64,000 nt of DNA from Fibrobacter sp. UWB16 (GTDB taxonomy: Bacteria; Fibrobacterota; Fibrobacteria; Fibrobacterales; Fibrobacteraceae). Positions within the stretch are counted from its first letter, which is position 1. Each line of letters opens with the position of its first letter. Shown here one piece after another: positions 1 to 7,503 of the stretch. Where the stretch lies: the NCBI RefSeq assembly GCF_900215325.1, contig NZ_OCMS01000001.1, positions 372,001 through 436,000 of the forward strand, read 5' to 3'. A program made the position numbers and the translations under genes. The notes beneath the pieces were generated by a model. That model ran no database searches and was not told the origin of the DNA. It worked only from the letters and a program-made list of their open reading frames with translations.

Positions 1-44
1 AGAAAGGCGCCAACAAAGTCAAGGCAAAGTTCAGCAAGGCATAA
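1..44 (+). CDS. C-terminal end of a lysine-rich protein (partial)
   Basis: Only the last 13 codons are in the window. In frame 3 they read K-G-A-N-K-V-K-A-K-F-S-K-A and end at a TAA at 42-44. The reading is supported by the strong intrinsic terminator that follows 25 bases later, which shows that a plus-strand transcription unit ends here. The other two plus frames also stop soon after, so the frame choice rests on the basic, typical-looking tail and is not certain. The product cannot be identified from so short a piece. Confidence 0.4.
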   Translation, partial: KGANKVKAKFSKA

Positions 45-68
45 TTAAGTTTCATTAGACAACTCCGC

Positions 69-97
69 AAAGTCCCCTCTCCGGGGGACTTTTTTTA
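69..97 (+). terminator. Intrinsic terminator
   Basis: AAAGTCCCC at 69-77 pairs with GGGGACTTT at 84-92 around a short loop, and the T-run continues to 97. It ends the partial gene at the left edge. Confidence 0.85.
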
Positions 98-103
98 TGC
101 AGT

Positions 104-234
104 GTCATCCTGAACAAAGCCCGTAAGGGCGACGTGAAGGATCCAGTTAAGCTTTGATTTTTCACAACAAGAAATTACTGGATCCTTCCACCTTCGGTGT
201 CAGGATGACGTCTCGCCGTTTTGGTCAGGATGAC
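104..234. repeat. Two inverted copies of the GGATCC-type hairpin repeat
   Basis: One copy (104-146) is in reverse orientation and one (177-209) in forward orientation. The forward copy begins ACTGGATCCTTC, has an inner stem CACC/GGTG, and closes with CAGGATGAC. The reverse copy has the same ends but a different inner stem (GCCC/GGGC). An extra 3' half, GTCAGGATGAC, follows at about 223-233. The same family recurs at 11095, 24594 and 36212. Confidence 0.75.
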
Positions 235-314
235 TTTACGGCACTTTGCAAACGGTTGGTTGCAAAATTTGCATGAAGGTGATTTTTCAAGAATTTTGTT
301 TGTATTTTACGGGG

Positions 315-1601
315 ATGAATACAAAAAACTTGTCCAAAAAATGGTGTCAGAAAAACGGGATTGCAGTTGTTGAAAGCACCGGGGAATGCGCCGCGCTCCT
401 GAAAGTTGCCGTACCGAACGCAAACGATGAATTCCTTCTCGAAAAGATCCGATTTGTCACACAACAACGCATTACCCCAAAGCAGCACTCCCCTGCCGAA
501 ATCAGGCTCATGCACAACCACGCCGATTCTATCGATGACGAGGATTTGCTCCAGCACCTCAACCATCTCGAGATTTCACGAAATTCTTCGTGGGAATCGG
601 AACCGATTATAAATCTCGTTGATAGCATTATTGTCAAGGCACTCCAGAAAAAAGCGACCGACATTCACCTCGAACCGTTGGCAGATTCACTACGTGTAAG
701 ATTTCGCATTGACGGGCTTTTAACGGAATACAGAACATTCCCGCAATGGCTTGCCGAGCCTATATTGATTCGTCTCAAGGTCATGGCGAATGTCGATATC
801 ACGGAGCGCCGCTTGCCACATGACGGGAGTTTCGCCTTTGAAGATTTTCATGAGAAGGTAAACGTTCGCTTAAGTACCATTCCCGTAAACAACGGCGAGA
901 AATGCGTACTGCGATTGCTCCCCGCCAACGATTCCGCACAAACGCTCGACAGCCTTGATTTTAGCGAAACAACGCTCCAAGCGATTCGGAAAATTTTCAA
1001 CGCCCCGCAAGGGCTATTCCTCGTTACAGGGCCCACAGGGAGCGGCAAGACGACTACGCTTTACGCTGGCCTCCGAGAAATCATCCAGCGAAAAATCAAC
1101 GTCACGACAATTGAGGACCCCATAGAATACGAACTCCGCGGAGCAAATCAGGTTCCCGTCAACGAAAAATGCGGATTCACGTTCGCCGTTGCATTGCGTT
1201 CTATTTTGCGCCAGGATCCAGACGTGATTCTCGTCGGAGAAATCCGCGATGCAGAGACTGCACAAATAGCATTACAAGCCGCACAGACAGGGCATCTCGT
1301 GTTGAGCACGTTGCACACAAACAGTGCAAAAGCAGCGGCAGCGAGACTTCTTGATTTAGGCGTTCCAAAAGGTATCTTGGATGAAGCTTTGCTTGGCGTT
1401 TTTGCCCAACGCCTCGTAAGGAAGCTTGACAAAACAACTTCTCATGAGTCCTCACCGCATTACAAAGGCAGAACCGTTGTCTGTGAATTGCTATTGCCTA
1501 ACAACACCTACGCCGACTCCACCATGCAAGAAAACGCAAGAAAGCTCGTAGAATCCGGCATCACCACCGAAGAAGAAATTGAGAGAGTGCTAGGATCATA
1601 A
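315..1601 (+). CDS. GspE/PilB-family secretion or pilus assembly ATPase
   Basis: Hexameric traffic ATPase of the type II secretion/type IV pilus family, which drives pseudopilus or pilus polymerisation at the inner membrane. At 428 aa from the ATG at 315 it is shorter than most GspE/PilB proteins (about 500-570 aa) and has a reduced N-terminal domain. Visible motifs are Walker A GPTGSGKTT near residue 239, the Asp box TTIEDPIEYEL, Walker B DPDVILVGEIRDAETA and the His box TGHLVLSTLHTN. The zinc-binding CxxC pairs of many family members are not seen. An upstream TTG at 246 would add 23 residues but has no better ribosome site. No other pilus or secretion gene is nearby, so the system it serves cannot be told. 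Family assignment is firm, the exact role is not. Confidence 0.88.
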   Translation: MNTKNLSKKWCQKNGIAVVESTGECAALLKVAVPNANDEFLLEKIRFVTQQRITPKQHSPAEIRLMHNHADSIDDEDLLQHLNHLEISRNSSWESEPIINLVDSIIVKALQKKATDIHLEPLADSLRVRFRIDGLLTEYRTFPQWLAEPILIRLKVMANVDITERRLPHDGSFAFEDFHEKVNVRLSTIPVNNGEKCVLRLLPANDSAQTLDSLDFSETTLQAIRKIFNAPQGLFLVTGPTGSGKTTTLYAGLREIIQRKINVTTIEDPIEYELRGANQVPVNEKCGFTFAVALRSILRQDPDVILVGEIRDAETAQIALQAAQTGHLVLSTLHTNSAKAAAARLLDLGVPKGILDEALLGVFAQRLVRKLDKTTSHESSPHYKGRTVVCELLLPNNTYADSTMQENARKLVESGITTEEEIERVLGS

Positions 1602-1800
1602 TAATTCTTATTCAGCAAATCAAAAAGCATTGAATCCGTTTAAAGCGAGAACAAATGATAAAATAAAAAGTCTGTCATCGTCGAGAGAATAAAGCGTCGG
1701 CCAAGGATGGGGAGGGTGCAGGGAGGGGCCCGTGCAGCCTTCGCAACTCCGAGCTGGGGCCCCGCCCGCAAGAAGTACATTTTACATTAAAATAAAAACA
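1602..1800. other. Intergenic stretch with a GC-rich segment
   Basis: Between the convergent ATPase and primase genes lies a G/C-rich block at about 1688-1772 in otherwise AT-rich DNA. GGGGCCC at 1725-1731 can pair with GGGCCCC at 1757-1763. No reading frame, tRNA, SRP RNA or RNase P signature was recognised. It may be a repeat or structured element, but its nature is unknown. Confidence 0.4.
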
Positions 1801-1833
1801 GAAGAAGTGAACTATTTCTTAGTTCACTTCTTC
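1788..1833 (-). terminator. Intrinsic terminator overlapping the primase stop codon
   Basis: GAAGAAGTGAAC at 1801-1812 pairs perfectly with GTTCACTTCTTC at 1822-1833 (12 bp). On the minus strand a T-rich tract follows (the A-rich 1788-1800). The primase TGA stop lies inside the stem. Confidence 0.85.
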
Positions 1834-2996
1834 CCGCCGAACCAATCGTTGATGTCTTCGCCTTCTTTCATCGACAATTTGCCAAATTGATCTACGCCAT
1901 CACCAAGCACAACCGTGCGGATATTCGCATTCGCAAAAACCGTCTGCAAATACTCCGTACCGCTGCGCCCCGCCTCGTCCTTGTCCAAACAAAGCACGAC
2001 GCTTTTGTTCTTGAACAGCGGGAGCCATTCTGTCTTAAAAGAACGCACGCCCGGAATTCCAATCGCATCAATGCGTTGCCCCAAAAACGTAAGCGTATCG
2101 ACGACGCCTTCGCAAAGGTAAACCCAGCCCGGCCTTTCATCAAGCGCGGAAACATTGTACGGGAACGGAACCGTCCCGCGCAAGTTCAGCTCCTTCGGCA
2201 CAACCGTGCTATCAATCGCGCGCGCCTGGAAATAAAACGAACGGCGTTTGGTATCGAGATACGGGAAAAATAGCGGATGCTTGTAATACCTCAAGTTTCC
2301 TTTTTCACTGAAAAGCCCCACGTACTTGAGAACTTCCAAATCGTAAGTTTCCTTGAGCTTATTGTTGAGCGCGCCATAATCCGTAATCGTGCGCAAAAGC
2401 ATCTTGTCCCAAATCGGCTTGTAAATGCGGCGACGTGCAAGGTATGCAGCCGCAGGCGTCTTATCGACAGGGCTCAACATTTTCAAGAACGAGAGGATAA
2501 TCTTCTTGCGTTCATCATCGCTTACAAGCTCTTTTGCAGGCTCGGGAGAGCGATATTCAAGAGCGGCATCACGGACTGCCGTTTTCGCAACAAGCGCTGC
2601 ACTTTGTTCAGGCGACACATTCGAAGCTGGAGTTCGATTCGGCATCACCGTTGCAGAAGCAGGATTCGTCATTGATACGCGATTTTGCACCTGAGGCTTC
2701 GCCCCATGCAACAGGAATCCATACGTTTCCTTGAGCCAGTTCAGAGCTTCTAGGAATGAACAATTCTTGACAAACTGCACAAGCGAAATCACATCACCAC
2801 GAACGTCATCGCAGACCCAGCAACGGAATGTTCCGCGTTCTTCGGAAAACGATACGGACGGAGTTCTATCGCCATGCGCATGGCGTGTCGGGAAAAAGCA
2901 ACGACAACGGCCACGCACCACCGGGAGACCTAAATCCATAGCCACCGTCGTAATCGAGAGTGCAGCCTTAAATTGTTTGAGTTCCTCTTCTGTCAT
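1824..2996 (-). CDS. Short DnaG-like primase (CHC2 zinc finger + TOPRIM)
   Basis: A 390-aa protein with the first two parts of a bacterial primase. The zinc finger has Cys33 (with Cys31 nearby), His41 followed by GDRTPS, and Cys59-x2-Cys62. The TOPRIM part has EGVVD (acidic Glu) and LCLDKDEAG (DxD) in the C-terminal third. There is no room for the C-terminal helicase-binding domain of a 580-600 aa replicative DnaG, so this is probably a second, specialised primase-like protein. I placed the start at the ATG ending at 2996. The open frame continues to 3575, but that part is antisense to murB. The gene is divergent from murB with 27 bp between starts. Related short CHC2/TOPRIM proteins occur on mobile elements, though no element is visible around it. 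Confidence 0.8.
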   Translation of the reverse strand: MTEEELKQFKAALSITTVAMDLGLPVVRGRCRCFFPTRHAHGDRTPSVSFSEERGTFRCWVCDDVRGDVISLVQFVKNCSFLEALNWLKETYGFLLHGAKPQVQNRVSMTNPASATVMPNRTPASNVSPEQSAALVAKTAVRDAALEYRSPEPAKELVSDDERKKIILSFLKMLSPVDKTPAAAYLARRRIYKPIWDKMLLRTITDYGALNNKLKETYDLEVLKYVGLFSEKGNLRYYKHPLFFPYLDTKRRSFYFQARAIDSTVVPKELNLRGTVPFPYNVSALDERPGWVYLCEGVVDTLTFLGQRIDAIGIPGVRSFKTEWLPLFKNKSVVLCLDKDEAGRSGTEYLQTVFANANIRTVVLGDGVDQFGKLSMKEGEDINDWFGGKK

Positions 2997-3023
2997 TGCA
3001 CCAAGAATATATATATTTTCGTC

Positions 3024-3989
3024 ATGATTATTCAAGAAAATATACCGATGAGCGAGCACACGTCCTTTAAAGTTGGCGGTCCCGCACGATATTTCGTCAA
3101 AGCAGAATCCGTAAGCGATATCAAAGAAGCAATCGCATTTGCAAACGAGCAAGCGCTCCCGAACTACATTCTCGGCAAAGGCACGAACTTGCTCGTCTCT
3201 GATAGCGGATACAACGGCGTCATTATTCAGCTCGGTAAATTTTTCTCGGAAATCACAGATCTTGGCAACAGCAAGATTTGCGCTAAAGGCGCCACGCCGC
3301 TTGCCCGCCTCGCCCGCTACACAATTAACGAAGGACTCGCAGGCATCCACAAGCTCGCCGGCATTCCCGGGAGCCTCGGCGGTGCGATTTACATGAACGC
3401 AGGCGCTTACGGTCAAGATGTTTCGCAGACTTGCGTTGAAGTCGAAAGCATCGATGCCGCAGGCAATATGCACACGCGAGCCGCAGCAGATTGCAAATTC
3501 GGTTACCGCCATAGCGTATTTCAAAAGCTTGCAAAATGCGAGCCCAAGGTCCCTGAGCCTGCCGAAGGGGGGCAAAGCAATTTTCTTTCAGAAACAATTC
3601 TTTCTGCCACATTCCAGCTTACGCCCGCAACAGAACTTGGCAAGACAGCCAAAGATCTAGAAAGCGAAATGCAAGAATGCATGACAAAGCGTCGCAATTC
3701 GCAACCGCTTTCCATGCCCAATGCGGGTAGCACCTTCAAGCGTCTAGATGCAGGCGCCGCCGAAACGCCAACACAAATCGCACCAGGTTATTACATCGAA
3801 CAGGCGGGTTTAAAAGGCTACCGCATAGGCGGCGCCGAAGTGAGCCGTGTGCACGCGAACTTTATCGTCAACGCAGGCAACGCCACCGCAGCAGACATCA
3901 AAACACTCAGCGAATACGTTCAAAAAGTCGTCGCCGAAAAGTTTGGCATTCAGCTTCACAGAGAAGTGATTCTGCTCGGAGAATTCTAA
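3024..3989 (+). CDS. murB: UDP-N-acetylmuramate dehydrogenase
   Basis: FAD-dependent enzyme that reduces UDP-GlcNAc-enolpyruvate to UDP-MurNAc, the second committed step of peptidoglycan precursor synthesis in the cytoplasm. The 321-aa protein shows the family landmarks NIPMSEHTSFKVGGPA at the start, ILGKGTNLLVSD, the GIPGSLGGAIYMNAGAYG flavin-binding block, FGYRHSVF, and NAGSTFKR near residue 230. The ATG at 3024 is used because the protein aligns with the family from there. Between FGYRHSVFQ and the ILSATFQL strand is an extra stretch containing PKVPEPAEGGQ, encoded by a 26-bp sequence (3547-3572) that matches an intergenic repeat at 9070-9095 on the other strand. The repeat appears to have inserted in frame without breaking the gene. 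Confidence 0.96.
   Translation: MIIQENIPMSEHTSFKVGGPARYFVKAESVSDIKEAIAFANEQALPNYILGKGTNLLVSDSGYNGVIIQLGKFFSEITDLGNSKICAKGATPLARLARYTINEGLAGIHKLAGIPGSLGGAIYMNAGAYGQDVSQTCVEVESIDAAGNMHTRAAADCKFGYRHSVFQKLAKCEPKVPEPAEGGQSNFLSETILSATFQLTPATELGKTAKDLESEMQECMTKRRNSQPLSMPNAGSTFKRLDAGAAETPTQIAPGYYIEQAGLKGYRIGGAEVSRVHANFIVNAGNATAADIKTLSEYVQKVVAEKFGIQLHREVILLGEF
3547..3572 (+). repeat. Palindromic repeat copy inside murB
   Basis: AGGTCCCTGAGCCTGCCGAAGGGGGG here equals the reverse complement of 9070-9095 except at three positions. Being 26 bp with flanks in frame, it adds residues to MurB and does not disrupt it. Confidence 0.75.
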
Positions 3990-3998
3990 AAAGACAGT

Positions 3999-4406
3999 CT
4001 ACTTTGACAGCGGATCGTACTTGTTCAAGATTTTAACGATGAGCCAATAGACAAGTCCACCGATCATACCGCCGAGTGCATCAGCAATCAAGTCGAAACC
4101 GCTACAGTCACGGCCTTCCACAAAGCTCTGGTGGTATTCGTCCGTACAGCCGTAAGCAAGCGCAATAGCCATCACGATTAGCACCTTGAGCCACGGTTTC
4201 AAAGACCACTGGCCACGTGCCCACCACATGCAAAAACATCCCGCCAAAGTGGCGTATTCGCACGTATGCGCAAGTTTATCCCATACATGCGGGAAGTCTT
4301 CGAGTTCATAGGATGTCATCGAAGAAATCTTGAAAATGATAGCCATGCAGAGGATGGCAGGGACTTTTCTAAAAAACGGATACTTGTCAAAGAGCGATTC
4401 AAACAT
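3999..4406 (-). CDS. VanZ-like membrane protein
   Basis: A 135-aa integral membrane protein of the VanZ-like family. Conserved features are DKLAHTCEYATLAG in the second predicted helix, then TDEYHQSFVEGRDCSGFDLIADALGGMIGG, which matches the family's DE-x-HQ-x4-GR-x4-D-x2-AD-x2-G signature. Four hydrophobic segments can be drawn. The first VanZ was linked to teicoplanin resistance, but the wider family's function is not settled, so no resistance role is claimed. It starts 26 bp after the FecR lipoprotein gene on the same strand and may be co-transcribed with it. It ends 9 bp from the convergent murB. Confidence 0.85.
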   Translation of the reverse strand: MFESLFDKYPFFRKVPAILCMAIIFKISSMTSYELEDFPHVWDKLAHTCEYATLAGCFCMWWARGQWSLKPWLKVLIVMAIALAYGCTDEYHQSFVEGRDCSGFDLIADALGGMIGGLVYWLIVKILNKYDPLSK

Positions 4407-4432
4407 GCGCCCAAATTTAGCTTTTGTAAAAG

Positions 4433-5980
4433 CTATTCGTTCTTGAGCAGGCGCTTGGAGACAACATTTTTGTATTCTTCTTCTGCCGTCATGTCGTTGA
4501 TTCGGTTACTCTTCTTGCCATCTTCATAATTTTCGAAGAAGCAATACGTCTCATAGACTTTTCTTGCCTTGATCTTTTTGCCGTTTACAAATGTGGCGAC
4601 AATTTCAAAATGGGCTATTCGATTCTGCTTGAGGCGAATCGGCAATTTAAATGAATTTGTCATCAATTCATCGTCTGCAAAAGTCTTTACCACAACACCC
4701 TTGCGTTTCACGATAATCTTCTTGATCTGACTCAAGTCCGAGCCCATCAGTCCAGCCACACTAAAACGGAGCGTCGCCGGGATATCACGCTCTTCGGGCA
4801 ATACGTGAATGCGTTCACGACCAGAACCTTCTATGACAATCGAAGGCTTGAGTTTTTTTGGCTGGACCGTATCCTTAGCAGCCGTAGACTTGCGTTCATT
4901 AGCCTTCGTCAAGACTTCCGCCATCTTCGCCGAAACAAAGTTCGTATGCCAGGTATGGCAAATGTATTCCACTTCACCATTGCTGCAATTCACAACAAAA
5001 TGCTTCGGACCAAACGCTGTAGAATCCGCCCATTCAAACGTACGCTTGTAAAGCCCGCTTTCAGGAATCGTATCGACAATTCCGAGCACAGAAACTAAGC
5101 TTCCCGGGATAAACAACGCTTCAAGCGTTACACTCGGCTTGCCAATGTATTCATTCAAGACCTTCGGCTTAAACTCAATCTGCGAGCTCTTTATGAATGC
5201 TTCCGATTTTTTCTTGTAGGCTTCATCAAATTCCAGCAACATAGGTTCGAGCTTGTCGAGATTCAACCTTGCAGCGCGCACACCAAGTTCAGTAGCGGCA
5301 CCAGTCGCAATAGAATCAAGAGCACGAGCTAAAATAAGCGTACCCGAACTTGCAAGCGATAAAATCTTTACGCCATTCGTATTGGCAATCAAAGTCTGTC
5401 CGCTCTTGACCGACTGCGCTGTACCGGTTTTCACGGTCACGTCAAGACGACCTTCCTTAAGCGACGAGATTTCCAACCCATCGACATTTTCAATAAAGCC
5501 AGCCGTTCCACGAACTACAGACGAAACATTTTCTGTACGAATTTCAAACTCGTCCTTGACCGCCTGTTTCTGCACATCAAACAACAACTTTCCATGGCTG
5601 AGCGCAACGGTCATTCTTGCTTTCAGTTCATCCGCTTTAGTGACTTCAATAGCCATCTCAGACCGGCCATCGGTCTTGAGCGCAGAACCGTCATCAACAG
5701 AAATAACAACCGAAGAACCCGCCTCAGTCACAATCGATGATTTTTCATGAACGGATAAGCCGACTTTCAATGACTTGGCATGGCTATCAGCAGTCTTCAC
5801 ATGGGCATCGCCCACAACGCTCTGGACAACGCCATTAAACAAAGGCTTTTCGGGAACCGCATTTAACGATTCTTTTTTGGAGGATTCAGAATCGCCACAG
5901 GCAGAAAAAGATACAGCAAAAACGAGGGCCAAGCCCAAAAGTCCAACCCTAAAAATCTTTGCTTGATTCTTTCCTACCAT
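4433..5980 (-). CDS. FecR-domain lipoprotein
   Basis: A 515-aa exported lipoprotein. The start at 5980 gives a signal peptide with lipobox FSAC (Cys about residue 25), whereas the longer frame to 6136 puts an unrelated 52 residues in front. Residues of roughly 45-210 look like a FecR domain: VVGDAHVK, KSSIVTEAGSSVVISVDDGSALK, LSHGKLLFDV, and FEIRTENVSSVVRGTAGFIE. In FecR these strands form a periplasmic sensor, but no sigma factor or TonB receptor is adjacent, so this is more likely a stand-alone envelope protein of the kind common in Fibrobacter and spirochaetes. The C-terminal half has no recognised domain. It is divergent from rlmI and followed by the VanZ-like gene. Confidence 0.8.
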   Translation of the reverse strand: MVGKNQAKIFRVGLLGLALVFAVSFSACGDSESSKKESLNAVPEKPLFNGVVQSVVGDAHVKTADSHAKSLKVGLSVHEKSSIVTEAGSSVVISVDDGSALKTDGRSEMAIEVTKADELKARMTVALSHGKLLFDVQKQAVKDEFEIRTENVSSVVRGTAGFIENVDGLEISSLKEGRLDVTVKTGTAQSVKSGQTLIANTNGVKILSLASSGTLILARALDSIATGAATELGVRAARLNLDKLEPMLLEFDEAYKKKSEAFIKSSQIEFKPKVLNEYIGKPSVTLEALFIPGSLVSVLGIVDTIPESGLYKRTFEWADSTAFGPKHFVVNCSNGEVEYICHTWHTNFVSAKMAEVLTKANERKSTAAKDTVQPKKLKPSIVIEGSGRERIHVLPEERDIPATLRFSVAGLMGSDLSQIKKIIVKRKGVVVKTFADDELMTNSFKLPIRLKQNRIAHFEIVATFVNGKKIKARKVYETYCFFENYEDGKKSNRINDMTAEEEYKNVVSKRLLKNE

Positions 5981-6134
5981 GTTTTTTAATCTAGTAATTA
6001 AAATTTCAAAAAAGAAATTTACAATCACTTTTCCCCCTCGATTAAAAACAATAATTTGCGCTCCGTCACACGTTTTATGAACCACACAAATGCGTGACAA
6101 AATAAATATAACTAAAAATTCTAAATTTTTACCC

Positions 6135-7337
6135 ATGAAAGCAATTACATTGAAAGCCGGGCGCGATAAATCCGCCCTCCGTTACCACCCGTGGATTTTT
6201 AGCGGCGCCATTGATGAAGTTGTTGGCGACCCCGCGCTTGGTGACGTTGTCGAAGTTTATAGCTACCACAGCGATTTTCTGGGCCTTGCAGCCTACTCCC
6301 CGAAATCCCAGATCCGAGGCCGTTTCTGGACATTCGGGACCGAAGGAAAGAACGTCAAGATTGACCGCGAATTCTTTAGCGACATTTTGGACCGCGCCAT
6401 CGCCTCCCGCAAGAGCCGTGGGTTCGACATCCATGACAAGGAATGTGCATTCCGCCTTGTGAACGCTGAAAATGACGGCATTCCAGGTTGCATCATCGAC
6501 AAGTATGCCGACATCTACTCCGTCGAAATCCTTGCTGCAGGCGCCGAAGTCAATCGCCAGATCATTTACGAATTGCTTGCCGAAAAGACGGGTTGCCGTG
6601 GCATTTATGAACGCTGCGATTCCGAAGTCCGCAAAAAGGAAGGACTCCCCCTCCGCACGGGCGTTGTATTTGGCGAAGTTCCAGACGAACCGGTCATCAT
6701 CAACGAAAATGGAATTCTATTCCCGATTGACGTAAAGAACGGACACAAGACCGGCTACTACCTCGACCAGCGCGATGCCAGACGCCGTGTAGGCGAACTC
6801 GCTCGTGGCAAGAAGATGCTCAACTGCTTCTGCTACACCGGCGGCTTTGGTCTGTACGCCCTCCGTGGCGGTTGCGAAAAGGTTTATCAGGTCGACGTTT
6901 CCAAGGACGCGCTCAAGCTCGCCAAGGAAGGCATCATGCGCAACAAATTAAGCACGGCACATGCAACACACGTCGAAGCAGACGTGTTCCAGTACTTGCG
7001 CAAGTGCCGTGACAAGGCCGAAACGTTCGACTTCATCGTGCTTGACCCGCCAAAGTTCGTCGAAAGCAAGGACAACTTGCAGAAAGGCGCCCGCGGTTAC
7101 AAGGATATTAATTTGCTTGCAATGAAGTTGCTTGCCGAAGGCGGCATGCTTGCCACATTCAGCTGTTCCGGCCTTATGGAAATGGACTTGTTCCAGAAGA
7201 TTATCGCCGACGCCGCAGCCGATGCCCACCGTCGCGTGCAGATTATCGAACGTTTTGGACAGCCAGCCGACCATCCCGTGAACACAGCCTTCCCCGAAGG
7301 ACAATACCTCAAGGGACTCCTGGTGCAGGTTGTTTAA
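6135..7337 (+). CDS. rlmI: 23S rRNA m5C methyltransferase RlmI-like
   Basis: SAM-dependent RNA methyltransferase of the RlmI class, which methylates C1962 of 23S rRNA in E. coli. At 400 aa it matches the family length (396 in E. coli). An N-terminal PUA RNA-binding domain starts KAITLKAGRDKSALRYHPWIFSGAI. The Rossmann methyltransferase domain shows LNCFCYTGGFGLYAL (SAM site), VLDPPKFVESKDNL and LATFSCSGLM, nearly identical to the E. coli blocks. The C-terminus ADHPVNTAFPEGQYLKGLL is also typical. The ATG at 6135 begins exactly at the PUA domain. An in-frame ATG at 6090 would add 15 residues. It forms a single-gene unit, divergent from the FecR gene. Confidence 0.92.
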   Translation: MKAITLKAGRDKSALRYHPWIFSGAIDEVVGDPALGDVVEVYSYHSDFLGLAAYSPKSQIRGRFWTFGTEGKNVKIDREFFSDILDRAIASRKSRGFDIHDKECAFRLVNAENDGIPGCIIDKYADIYSVEILAAGAEVNRQIIYELLAEKTGCRGIYERCDSEVRKKEGLPLRTGVVFGEVPDEPVIINENGILFPIDVKNGHKTGYYLDQRDARRRVGELARGKKMLNCFCYTGGFGLYALRGGCEKVYQVDVSKDALKLAKEGIMRNKLSTAHATHVEADVFQYLRKCRDKAETFDFIVLDPPKFVESKDNLQKGARGYKDINLLAMKLLAEGGMLATFSCSGLMEMDLFQKIIADAAADAHRRVQIIERFGQPADHPVNTAFPEGQYLKGLLVQVV

Positions 7338-7360
7338 CACCTTTTATAAAAGCACAAGAT

Positions 7361-7389
7361 GGAGAAGCCCGTTCAAAGACGGGCATGAC
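7361..7389. repeat. GGAGAT-type hairpin repeat
   Basis: GGAGAA, stem GCCCGT/ACGGGC, then ATGAC. One of several intergenic copies (9121, 18983, 24508, 30298, 36641, 45709) with different but complementary stems. Confidence 0.7.
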
Positions 7390-7414
7390 AGCATCAAAAG
7401 CTTCCAAAAAACTT

Positions 7415-7448
7415 ACTACACAGGTGACAAAGCCTGTGTAGTTTTTTT
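7415..7448 (+). terminator. Intrinsic terminator after rlmI
   Basis: ACTACACAGG (7415-7424) pairs with CCTGTGTAGT (7433-7442) around an 8-base loop. T-run to 7448. Confidence 0.9.
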
Positions 7449-7503
7449 ATAATTTTAGGAGAAGATAAAAAGGTATATGTGGACGGTTTTATAGAGGTCA
7501 AAA

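Noticed and set aside
1688-1772. SRP RNA, RNase P RNA or tmRNA
   Set aside because: The conserved cores of these RNAs (for example the SRP GGAA tetraloop domain) are not found.
2997-3575. Extension of the primase gene to a start at 3575
   Set aside because: The extra 193 residues are wholly antisense to murB and match no primase; the CHC2 domain begins just after the start at 2996.
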